Assembly: GCA_003184365.1 (NCBI GenBank)
Contig: NKYR01000024.1
Location: 186,001-250,000, forward strand
Direction of reading: 5' to 3'
DNA: 64,000 nt
From: Evernia prunastri
Taxonomy: Eukaryota; Ascomycota; Lecanoromycetes; Lecanorales; Parmeliaceae
Shown: positions 33,309 to 43,019 of the stretch, piece after piece
Layout: each line of letters starts with the position of its first letter
Position numbering within the stretch: position 1 is the stretch's first letter
Made by a program: the position numbers and the translations under genes
Notes under the pieces: model-generated
Seen by the model: only the letters and a program-made list of their open reading frames with translations
Told to the model about the DNA's origin: nothing
The model's database searches: none

Positions 33309-33987
33309 TGTACTACTAAACCTAACAAAGAGGCTCTCCGAAGCTCTGCTCTCTCTTCCGATGGCCAAAATAGATGATGATAGAGAGGTCGATGTTAATG
33401 TTGGGCACCAATAAAGCAGAAGTCGCATTTCGCATTTCCTATAAAGTACCTAAGGCATCTAGCTTTCTAGCTAGAGTAGGCCATGACATATCGGCGCGTG
33501 TTGTTTCGCCAGAAATCGTTTACCGCGATGTGGGGAAAGAGCCTCAATATCTTACCCGTTGCCCGTTGCCCGTTTTCCCTTTTCCCTTTTCCGTTTTCCG
33601 TTTTTTCCCTTTACCCCTTTCCTTTGTGCTTTCTGACGTGCTCGCAGACTTTAATGGTGTGACAGGTTTAAGTAAGCAGGGTAAAGGATGACGCGCAGTA
33701 CAAGGTAATCAGGTGAATCGACCTACATTATGTTTCATTTGTCTATGCCATAAGCTAATCACATATCCTGATATCATCGCCTCACATACATAATCAACTA
33801 CTTTTCCTTCCATCCTTCTCCCTTGTCCATAAGGCTCCTGTACCACTACTGAGACATACCATACGAAAGTCAGCATTTTCCTTCTCTCATCATCTGCCTG
33901 CCTTCACATAGCAACAGATTGTATATCCTTTTTCTGAACTCATTGTATACGATACGTCACCCTGTCATCAACCAGCTATCCTGCACC
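33309..33987. other. Promoter region of the dioxygenase gene
   Basis: No gene. A pyrimidine-rich tract of repeated CCCGTTG and TTTTCC/TTTTCCC words occupies 33557-33630, and the 150 bases before the ATG at 33988 are CT-rich, as in many fungal promoters. Confidence 0.4.
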
Positions 33988-35480
33988 ATGGCCCCATTTC
34001 TCGAGGAACCTACCACCTATCCTACCTTCTCCAATAAGATGGAGATCAATGAAGCCAATTTGGACCTGCCTACTAGGAGAACCCACGACATACACTACGA
34101 ACCTGGCCGGACGACCGTAGAAAATCATGACGAGTACGAGTATGAAGACCTCCGTCCAGCGTTTCCCGACGTCCGTTGGGAACCCTTAGTAGAAGTACCC
34201 TACCACGATCGAGGTACTAAAGGTGATCCTCAATTCGCCAACCTCCTTGCCGATGCCACGGACATATTTGATTACAACCCCAAGATCGGCACCGAAATCC
34301 ACGGAGTAAACCTTGCGAAGCTCACAGACGCCCAGAAGGACGACTTAGCTCGCCTCGTCTCCACGCGAGGAGTGGTTTTCTTCCGCAACCAAAACGACCT
34401 TGACATTGATGCTCAGCGGAAACTTGGCCAGTATTTTGGCAAGCTTCACAAGCATGCCACCACTTCAGTTCCTCGCCGAGGTGATCTCGATGATGTTCAT
34501 GTTGTCTACACTGACGAGAAGTCCAAAGACCAGCGCGCCAACTTTACACCTACATTTTTTTGGCACTCTGATGTAAGCGTTTTGGTCACCCCCCCCACCC
34601 CCCCCCCCCCCCCCCCCCCTCCTGTGTCCTTTCAATGGCCATCTGACGTCAAGCAGGTGACTTATGAGATTCAGCCGCCGTCATATAGTTCGCTAAAGGT
34701 TCTGACCGGTCCTCCTCGCGGTGGAGGTGGGGACACTCTGTGGGCCTCCCAGTATGCTGTCTACGATCTTTTGTCGCCGGGTATGCAGAAATACCTTGAA
34801 GGACTTGAGGCTGTGCACTCGGCACAGATTCAAGCGGACGGATCCATTGCCCTTGGCCGTACCGTGCGAAGAGAACCTGTCACCACGAAGCACCCACTGA
34901 TCCGTACCCACCCCGTCACTGGATGGAAGTCTGTCTTCTTCAACCCTGGTAAGTATAGTCGTGGAACGACTTCCTGTTATTCCGGACTACTTTAGAATCG
35001 GAGACGTGGCCCTAAAGCAGAAAGACTCTTGTCACGCCTGTGAATCATCTCGTTACCTCAGATGCCTACGTTTTCGAAGATGCTGACGGAAAATTTCTCA
35101 GGGTTCGTCACAGAGATAGTTGGCATCCCCAAAGCAGAAGCGGATGCAATCATCCATTATCTGAACGAGTTGATCACCACGACTCAGGAGATTCATGTCC
35201 GATTCCAGTGGCGGAAAAATGACGTTGCGTTCTGGGATAATCGCATATGCGTGAGTAGTGTTCGCTCTTCCATCTGCAAGCGATATCTAACGCCCGAAAG
35301 AACCACTCGGCATCATATGGCTTTGCCCCACACCGTAGACATGCAGTGCGTGTCGCAGCTTGTGCAGAGCGCCCATATTTTGACCCCGATAGCAAATCTC
35401 AGGAAGAGGAGACGAACGCGCGCTATGGCCTGCCGAAAGTCAACAAGGATGGGTCGGGTCAATCGAACTACAATGATTGA
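33988..35480 (+). CDS. TauD-type Fe(II)/2-oxoglutarate-dependent dioxygenase
   Basis: Exons 33988-34572, 34657-34948, 35102-35250 and 35301-35480 give 401 residues. The protein has the TauD/TfdA fold signatures: GTEIHGVNL near residue 105, RGVVFFRNQ, the first two iron ligands in FFWHSDV (H-x-D, residues 193-195) and the third in the C-terminal ASYGFAPHRRHAVRVA, whose Arg should bind 2-oxoglutarate. Fungal relatives oxidise taurine or other sulphonates/alkyl sulphates, releasing sulphite under sulphur limitation; other substrates are possible. Intron 1 (34573-34656) is 84 nt, stop-free and holds a 22-C run. Intron 2 (153 nt) joins NPG to FVTEIVG. Intron 3 (50 nt, GTGAGT...CGAAAG) joins DNRIC to NHSASYGF. 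All joins restore conserved family sequence. The start MAPFLEE was chosen because the upstream in-frame residues are leader-like. Confidence 0.93.
34573..34656 (+). repeat. In-frame intron with poly-C tract
   Basis: GTAAGC starts the intron and AAGCAG ends it. It contains 8 C, an A, then 22 consecutive C (34598-34619). The length (84) is a multiple of three and there is no stop, so retention would insert 28 residues including a polyproline run right after the iron-binding H-x-D motif. Confidence 0.8.
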
Positions 35481-35911
35481 GTAGGTGGCAATTCTCCGAA
35501 TGAACGCTGATCTGGGATACTAAAACCAAGCTTGCATGCATTTGAAGGGCCTTCCTCAACTTTGTGATGCGATATAGCGAGCGTGCGTTGCTAGACGAGT
35601 GGACTGGAGTGAGATCTAGATGAGTGTAGGGTAGCATGATTATTCAAATTTTCTGGACTTTTTCTTTCCATGCGCGAGATGATGTGATTGAGCGTTGAAT
35701 GGTGGAGAGGTGTGAAGTAATGTAAAGTATGCGACAGATCTTGCGTATTGTTAAACCCTTAGCGTGGTTCTGGATGCACGTTACCCCAGGTTTCTCCACA
35801 CTCGATGCACATACTCCGTGTTGCGTGATCTTTGATCTGTCCCTACATCCTTATGCATCTCTGCCGCATATCATGTATCCCTGGTAACCTGGTCAGCACT
35901 GAGCATTGACC
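35481..35911. other. Intergenic region; no gene seen
   Basis: Terminator side of the dioxygenase gene and promoter of the next gene on the same strand. No elements recognised. Confidence 0.5.
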
Positions 35912-38787
35912 ATGTCCCAGGTTATCACGCCCAACGAGCCTTCGATTATTGACTATGCTCGCTTCCACGGCCTAATTCAGAATCATCTCCTTCCGCCACC
36001 TCTGCAGGGACTCAATTCACCCGAAAATCTGGACTCGTTCCTTGACGATCCGCCTGGCCTATTTCATATCGACCTTACACAGGTCAAGGTACCCGAGGAA
36101 AGATTGGCACTCGATGCAGGCGCCGCGTCATTGCTGTCATCCATCGCAGAGTCGGTAAAGCACTCGCCATCACATTCTGATCAAGACCTCGGCATTGACA
36201 GACACCGAGTCGCCCGCATGAAACATGAGCTGCCGTTGCTACGCTCAGATCATGAGATCGATTTGTCGCAATTCACGTCCCCCATCGTACCTGATCTCGA
36301 GAATGAGTTCTTGCCGCTTGAGACGCTCGATGTAGAAGAAGACGAGGGAATTGAGTGGCCACCTAGCTACTATGCATTACCTGATGAATATGAAAGGAAA
36401 TCAAAGTCTGAGAAGATCGCGGTTTCGGAAGATGACCTTTTGTACCTGCAACAGACGTTGAAGCTTCACCTTGAGGATGTGGAGTATGGAGCTTTTGAGG
36501 TCGATGATTCAACTTATAAAAGAGTGAATCCGGTCCATCTCCTAAAGAAAGAAAAAGAGATACTGATATTCGACAGAGAACAATCCAAGAACTAGCATCA
36601 CCTCCACTGCTACCATTGTCGCCCAGCCCCGAACCTTATGTACCCTCATCTGAGACGGCCCGTCTTGATCTCTTGTCCGACGCTACCAGTCCAACCCGAG
36701 AGGAGGCGCGCGAATTTGAGCGAGCAATATTTGCTAATGACAGGATCCTACCAATCAAGAAGCAAGATGACTCAGCCTCACAGAGTTCCGACCCAATGTT
36801 GCTGGAAACAGAAAGCCTCGGAGACATCTACAGTCCCCTCAAGGGCATCGAAAATCCGCCCTCATCCCCCCCACCCTTCAGGGAGCGCCCGAGGGACCTC
36901 AAAGTCGAAGTACCGCTCTCGCCTCCACATTCGGACCAGCCTCCGCCATGGAAGAGGAAGAGCGTCTCGTTTAGTGAAGCCCTGCCAGAGCTGATCCCCG
37001 AGCTTCCACTTCCGATACCAAAGCCTGAGAATATCTCCTCGGACGACATCAACGCGTTCTTCGAGGAGACAATCAGGCCGATCGCTATCAAGGCCGAGCG
37101 TGCAATTGAGCAGGAGCAACTGCAAGAAGCCGACACCACAATGAGGGTCCCAGTACCTATCATGGACTTCTCGTTGCCAATGGCTCCCTGGAAAGCGAAG
37201 AGCCATCGGCCAAAAGCTGAGAACGAAGAGGAAGTACTGAAGAAAACCTTGACCGAGATGAAGGCGCTCCATTTCAGCAAGCATGCCTGGCCCACGAGCG
37301 GTCAAGCCGAAAGGGAGCTGAAGTGGGCACCTTTTCCCGTAGCACTTGGGAAAGTCGAGACGGAGAGCATCCCTGACAACGGCTTCATCGACAGGTACAT
37401 GGCTCCCCCCGAGCGTGTGGACGTTACCACATTGACATGGAAGCCCGATGGGCTGCGCATCTTTGATAAAATTGCTGGATCAGATGACGAAGAGCTGGAA
37501 GAAGGACGCTTTCCAGAAGAAAAGGATATCGATTCCCTCATCAGGAAAAGAAAGCTCGAGCTAGAAGCAGACGATCCCGTCCCATCGCCATCGAAAGAAA
37601 TCTCAAGTACTGCCAATACTAGGCCTCAAACCAAGCAGAATGGCGATATGAGCGTCGGCGGAGCCAAAAGAGTCGTCAGCACGCCTACGGAAGAGGTGGC
37701 AAGAAGAGATACAAACCAGGAAGGCTTTTTCAGCAATAGCTTCTCCGCCATGGGCGCACTAGAAGATTACATGAACATCCGAAAAGGCCAGATGACTCGA
37801 CGGAAGGTCACATCAGACCACCACTTCGCCAAGAAGGTTCAACACCCACAAATCTCCGAACCACTCGATTCCCATCCGCTCAAAAGCGACCCCAACATCA
37901 CCGTGCAGGCACCTGCTCCACGCGCGCTCGTCCTTCCTTCCCCAACACTATCAGTTCCCACTGCTCCCCATTTCTTCATCATTTCCCCCTCTTTCCTCAG
38001 CAACCGCCGCCTTTCGCGCCAAGTCCAACGCCTCTACCCGAGCGCGGAATTCATCGAGCGAGATTTCACGCTCCACCAACAACAGCGATCCGAACAACGA
38101 CCCCAGTTGAAAGCGGACGCAGCGAGCGCAAACGTTGGAACAATGGCCGACGAAGCGGACATGCTCCTCTCCCCCAGCACCGGCTTGATGTGGACGACAT
38201 TGCAAAAGATCAAGCAACGTTCCCTCCCGGGCCAAGAGGTTCGATCGGCCGTTCGAGAACGCATCCTCCGGACCAGCCCCCGGTACGAGAGGCTACTTGT
38301 CCTCGTCGGCCAGAATCAGAATGCGGACCCTCTATCCGACCGGATCAGCCCCGACATTCAACCCTTGGACGACAACGATTGTGTCGCCCTGGCCGAATTC
38401 ACCGCCTTCTGCTCCACCGTCCCAGACGACGTCCAAAGCACCTTCGTCGCGGGCGCCGACGAGGATCTCGCGAAATGGACCGTCGCCGCGATGGTCAAGC
38501 ATGGCTTGACGGCCGAGCAGGAGATCAAGCTGCTGCAGGACGAAACGCTCTGGGAGGTCTTCCTGAGGCGCGCGGGCATGAACGCTTTTGCCGCTCAGGC
38601 CATCTTGGCCACGCTGAAGGCGCCGGATGGGGATGGAACCGACGCCGCGGGGTTGACGGAGACGAACTTCGGGCTGACGGCTTTTGCCAAGATGTCGGTT
38701 CAGGAGAGATTCGCTCGGTTCGAGACACTGCTTGGTGGGCGGAGGTTGCTGGGGAGGGTCAGCAGGGTTTTGGATGCGAGGTGGTAG
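35912..38787 (+). CDS. Zip2/SHOC1-like protein (XPF-fold), putative meiotic crossover factor
   Basis: Two exons, 35912-36532 and 36577-38787, joined by a 44-nt intron (GTCCAT...CGACAG, CTGAT branch), give 943 residues. The N-terminal part has conserved blocks (SIIDYARFHGLIQNH; ELPLLRSDHEIDL; DLENEFLPLET) that I associate with a fungal-only family. The middle is charged and probably disordered. The last 300 residues contain FFIISPSFLSNRRLSRQVQ, AEFIERDF and SPSTGLMWTTLQKIKQ, which look like a degenerate XPF nuclease-type domain. This is followed by helix-rich sequence resembling a helix-hairpin-helix pair. Catalytic ERK-type residues are absent. This is the architecture of Zip2/SHOC1, which with Spo16/Zip4 stabilises meiotic recombination intermediates. 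The assignment is from memory of the family's form, not an alignment; the alternative is simply a conserved fungal protein of unknown function. Confidence 0.6.
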
Positions 38788-40011
38788 GCGTGGAAGGAGA
38801 AGTGGAGACGGTGGTTGATGTATGCATGGCATTTACGGCTCAACGCTGTCCTATGTTTCTCCGCACCTGTAGCGATCTAGCTTCTATCACGCCATTTAGC
38901 ACTCACAGCCCTATAACAACTAAGAGCATGCCACGGCCATCAAGTTCGACCACGTCCAGATACTGCGAGGATTGACCTGAAACGTATACCCCGTAGCGAA
39001 TACAGTGCTCGGACATTCCACAAAGACACTAAAACAAAACCTCTCCCATATTCTCGTAGAGCAATCAATCTGTCCGCCGGGAGATCTCGAGCGACACCAA
39101 TGTCCATCACAAACGAAGTAGAGCCAGTACATCTGGCGGACAAAAGCGCACATCGATCTCCGTAACAATGGGTTTCGACACGCCGATTCGCGAGGAAGAT
39201 GAGGATGGTTGGAAAAGTCTCACGACGCAGGCACACCAGGGTGAGTGAGGTGGGGAATTAACCCGGACATTGCGCTCAGTCGAAACGGGTTTTCGTAAAG
39301 AGGGTTTAAGATGTTGGTCAGGCTCAATTACACCCTCCCTAGCTTTCTCCCTCGGTGGAGCACGCTTGCACGAAGACCGAAAAGCCGCCACGGGGTGGCA
39401 CACTGATTACATAGCGGAAGGGTGTGGTTGCGGCCGTGGTGGTGCTGGCAGGTGGGCGACGAGCGAGCAGGAATCGTGCCGCTGGAGCACGATAGCCACG
39501 TAGATGGTAAGTAGCAGGAAGAGTCACCCAAGGGCCTCTGTTATCGGTTCTGTCAGAAATTGAGTGGAGGTCGAGGTGGAAAAAGGTGAGATGGAAATCT
39601 TCTGCGAGATATCTTATGAAGCTATTTTGGGGGCGAAAAATTTCCGAGTGCGACATGGGCACGAAGCGTTTCAATAAGCTCTTCACGGGATTCTGCCCGA
39701 AGCCATGTCCAATACAAGTCATGGTGTAGCCAATGATCCAGCAGGCCGCAAGGAGATTTTCTCCCCTGCTGGGGACAGCACCAACACGAATGATGGTTAA
39801 GACTGATCTCGTAGCTGAGATCCAGCTCTCGACAAAGCAATGTGCATCTTCCTTCTGACCGAACGCTTCTCTCTTCACCAAGACTAGCGCACATCACTAA
39901 CTGGTACGAGCTAGTGATTCCGGCCTCCAGAAGAATCTACAAAATCGAGAACTCCCTCTGGCGCTACCCTGCTCGAATTCTCCACGGCTGCATAGGACGA
40001 TCTCCTGGATC
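38788..40011. other. Intergenic region with one weak gene candidate
   Basis: Between the Zip2-like gene and the F-box-like gene, the only frame with plausible structure is 39168-39503 (listed separately). Minus-strand frames at 39339-39881 show no coding features or usable start. Confidence 0.4.
39168..39503 (+). CDS. Possible small hypothetical gene
   Basis: An ATG at 39168 opens MGFDTPIREEDEDGWKSLTT and reaches a good donor (CAG G/GTGAGT) at 39241. Joining to the acceptor CGCTCAG at 39279 is in phase with a frame that runs to 39503 (GGARLHEDRKAATGWHTDYI...). The result is 98 residues with an acidic start and a Gly/Cys-rich stretch. The implied intron is only 39 nt, very short for an ascomycete, and no family is recognised, so this may be chance. 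Confidence 0.25.
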
Positions 40012-41038
40012 TTAGTAGTAGACAGTAGGGCTCATCTCTCGCAGAATGTCCTCCCAAAAATTCGCAAGCTTTGCGTTGCGAATTTGCAACGGACACTCCT
40101 GCGCCAGGTTTTCAACCAATCCGTTCTGGACTCGAAGATGAGCTATCTCGTTTCTCAACCATGGCTGCAGAGGCGAAAACAAAATGTCATTCGATCCGAT
40201 CCCCTCCCAAACCTCCCAACTACACCACCCAGTTTCAGAAACGGTCAGTTCAGTCTCAGGCCCGATGGTCGCCAATACTCTCCTCTGTTGGGCCGGGAAG
40301 TCGCTCTTCGTTTGCAGAAATCTGGGTTCCTCATCTTCTTCCAGCGCAATCTCCATGACAAAACCTCGTGCGACACGCAGGTCTAGCTGAGCCAGTCCAG
40401 GCATGTTCAAGCTGACATAATGGCAAACATCTTGCCACATATTTGGATTCCCGTAGTAGGGGTCGTAGATGCCATGCTTGGTTGCTCCCAATCCTGTCCC
40501 CGCTTCTTCTGCTGGGCTGGGATATCCAATGGACAATTTCCGTATAAGACTCCAGGTCCTGCTTCCTCGGTCTATGAGGAAAGGAACGAGCACGGAAGGA
40601 CCATCCGCGTAGAACATGTTGTGGGAGTAGAAGATGGCGGACGCCTCTTGGTAGATTTGTCGATTTGTTTCGAGCAATTGCAGGTCGGGACAGGAGCGAC
40701 AAGTATACGTAGTCATTTCCCAAGGACAAGCACTATCCCAACCAGCGACGAGGAACGGTGTACGTCTGGTACAGGAGGGATCATATTTGCCGGGGTCAAG
40801 CGTATCAAGGATAATGCAACCAACGTTCGCAGATCGTCGTCTGGAAAATGATCAGCAATCGCATTAGCGTCTTGGTATAAGTTTGTCTGTGTACAAACTT
40901 CTTCGGTTCTTCTCCTCCTTCGCAATATTCATTATCATGGAGTGTTCGTTTTGCGATGAGTAACTCGGAAAAGACCATAGCCCGTATGTCAAACGGAAGA
41001 TCCAAGAGCCTGAAGGGCTTGCACTGCGTCGTAGCCAT
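40012..41038 (-). CDS. F-box-like / DUF7730-type hypothetical protein
   Basis: Exons 40899-41038 and 40012-40840 join through a 58-nt intron (GTTTGT...GCTAATGCG...TTTTCCAG) into 322 residues. The N-terminus FRLLDLPFDIRAMVFSELL is an F-box-like helix pair. It is followed by LLETNRQIYQEASAIFYSHN and FYADGPSVLVPFLIDRG, the hallmark of a large fungal family in which the L-x-x-x-N/C-R-x-I-Y-x-E-A motif precedes a YxxN turn. The rest is leucine-rich without clear repeats. Such proteins may recruit substrates to SCF ubiquitin ligases, but no member close to this one has a function I can name. It is divergent from the WD40 gene (377 bp between starts). A second member of the same broad family is at 59020-60546. 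Confidence 0.75.
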
Positions 41039-41415
41039 GAGCCGCTGAGTGAAATGTTGCGTAGAAGTGGTACCACTGATGGGTCGACTGCACATTGTGT
41101 CACCACTGCACGGTAGTTCGAGAAAGATGGACTGCGCTGTACATCAGGGAACGATCGAGAGTTTGATGCGCGTATACAGCACAATTCTTATTACTTAGCG
41201 TGGTGGGTGTTTTACTCTAGCGCCAACTCCAAGCTATCATGCTCGCTTTGGGTAAGATACCTTACAAGTGAACTTGATCCTAGATTGCAAAGCCAGCGAC
41301 AGCCGACAACAGGAGTTGAAGATGACCGAAATTGTGTGTTACTTTGCACCGCCAAGGCTTCAAGGTCCAGGACCCCCAGTGCGCAATCCCTGACCATGGG
41401 GAAACGACGTCCACC

Positions 41416-42753
41416 ATGGACAACATCCACCACGCACAGCCCCAACTCGTAGGCTCAACAGGAGACCTCTATCAAGGCAGCATAGCCGAAACAGCCACCA
41501 AGGAAGCCGCACTGCTGAGCGAAAACCCCGAGTCGACATTAAACCCAACGAAGCGGTCCCAAACCCAGAATGAGTGCAACTACTTCAAAAGCGCTCAGTG
41601 GTCCCCAGACGGCACCACAATCCTCACCTCCTCTGCGGACAATATCCTCCGCTCTTTCATCCTTCCGGCAGACCTGCTCGCCCCTCCCCACCCGCAGAAG
41701 CTCCACCCTTACGCTGTCCATCGATCCCCAGAGCCCTTATACGCAACCGCATTCCACCCATCCTACAACCTCCAAGAACCGTCGACGTGCCTGACGCTCG
41801 CCTCCCCGCGTTTCCTACCCATTCGGCTTTTCTCCCCTTTCACCGCGGATAGGTTGTTGGCATCGTACCCGCTCGTCAGTCCGACGACCGAGGCGTGGAT
41901 CGCGCCGCATTCCCTCCTCTTCAATCCTCAGGAAGTGAATACCTTCTTCGCTGGAAGTGAGAGTTGTGTGAGCGTGTTTGACGTAAACAGGGACGGCGCT
42001 TGTCCTGTCAAGAGGATGCACACCACATTGAGCTGGCGGGGTGGGGCGGCTGGCCAAGGACAAGGCATGAAGGGAATAGTGTCCGCATTAGGCATTAGTT
42101 CCGAAGGGATGCTAGCTGCGGGGACATATTCAAGGTGGGTGGGGCTGTACGATGGTTTTGGAAGGGGCGGGACCGCTGGTATCTTCTCTGTCGGTACCGA
42201 GGACGAGGTCGAGCGAGGTAATGGGATCACGCAGGTAATCTGGAGTATGTGCGGGCGGTATCTCTGCGTTGCCGAGAGAGCTAGTGACGGAGTCGGAATA
42301 TGGGATATCAGAGGCAAGGGGAAGAGACTGGCTTGGATGCGTGGCAGAAATGCAACGACGCAACAGAGACTCAGCTTTGAGGTAATGGGAGGGGAAGTGT
42401 GGGCTGGAGCTGTAGATGGAGTGGTGAGGGTTTGGGAGGGGCTCGGGATGGTGGAAGGGGTGATGGATCCGTGCTGGGAGTTTGGAGCCCATGGAGACAC
42501 GGTTTCGTCGACTACTCTGCATCCATCCGGGTCTGTACTGGCTACCTGTTCCGGCCAGCGCCATTCACTTCCTTCAGCTCGTGAATTCGGGGACCTTGAC
42601 ACTGAGTCTGACAACGATTCCTCGTCTCTGGATTCCTCGAGTTCGATGACATCACTATCGTCAATGAATGCATCCTTGCAAAGCCCACCTGAGGCAAAAG
42701 ACAGTAGCTTGAAGCTCTGGGCATTGTGCAACGAGACTGGATATGATATTTGA
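41416..42753 (+). CDS. WD40 protein, WRAP53/TCAB1/Swt21 family
   Basis: Single-exon frame of 445 residues from ATG at 41416 (CCACC context). The sequence YFKSAQWSPDGTTILTSSADN...LRSF near residues 55-80 is the first WD repeat and is characteristic of the WRAP53 family. Further blades follow: PLYATAFHP, SLLFNPQEVNTFFAGSESCV, ISALGISSEGMLAAGTYSRW and QVIWSMCGRYLCVAERASDG, with an H-GD-VSSTTLHPSGSVLATCSG repeat near the end. Metazoan WRAP53 binds the CAB box of telomerase and small Cajal RNAs; the yeast relative Swt21 is linked to pre-mRNA splicing. The fungal role is less clear, so I infer a nuclear RNP-related function. The C-terminus carries a Ser/Asp-rich insert (LDTESDNDSSSLDSSSSMTS) inside the last repeat. 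The end is near residue 445 (LKLWAL...), normal for the family. Confidence 0.85.
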   Translation: MDNIHHAQPQLVGSTGDLYQGSIAETATKEAALLSENPESTLNPTKRSQTQNECNYFKSAQWSPDGTTILTSSADNILRSFILPADLLAPPHPQKLHPYAVHRSPEPLYATAFHPSYNLQEPSTCLTLASPRFLPIRLFSPFTADRLLASYPLVSPTTEAWIAPHSLLFNPQEVNTFFAGSESCVSVFDVNRDGACPVKRMHTTLSWRGGAAGQGQGMKGIVSALGISSEGMLAAGTYSRWVGLYDGFGRGGTAGIFSVGTEDEVERGNGITQVIWSMCGRYLCVAERASDGVGIWDIRGKGKRLAWMRGRNATTQQRLSFEVMGGEVWAGAVDGVVRVWEGLGMVEGVMDPCWEFGAHGDTVSSTTLHPSGSVLATCSGQRHSLPSAREFGDLDTESDNDSSSLDSSSSMTSLSSMNASLQSPPEAKDSSLKLWALCNETGYDI

Positions 42754-43019
42754 GTATTAAAAAGTCCGGCAGCACGTTCGCGATTATATTCCTTGAAAGC
42801 TATGTGCTTGGAAAGTAGGTAGCATGAAAGCGAAGTACATAAGACGGAAAAGCAAGGGGTATATCCGCTGAAACGCAACACCGATATAATGCATGTATCA
42901 TTCTCGGCCTTCCCTCGCTCGTGGACGAACGCCTCCGACGCTCGCCAGAACGCTGGATGTATAGTACACAATGTACAACGAAACGAAATCTGCCGTATTA
43001 AGTAGCTGCAACGACTCTC

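Noticed and set aside
34573..34656. Polyproline domain in the dioxygenase reading frame
   Set aside because: The segment has exact GT-AG ends and interrupts a conserved motif; it is an intron, not a protein domain.
39339..39881. Minus-strand open frame of 180 codons
   Set aside because: It has no usable ATG at its start, no family motifs and overlaps the small plus-strand candidate; treated as noise.
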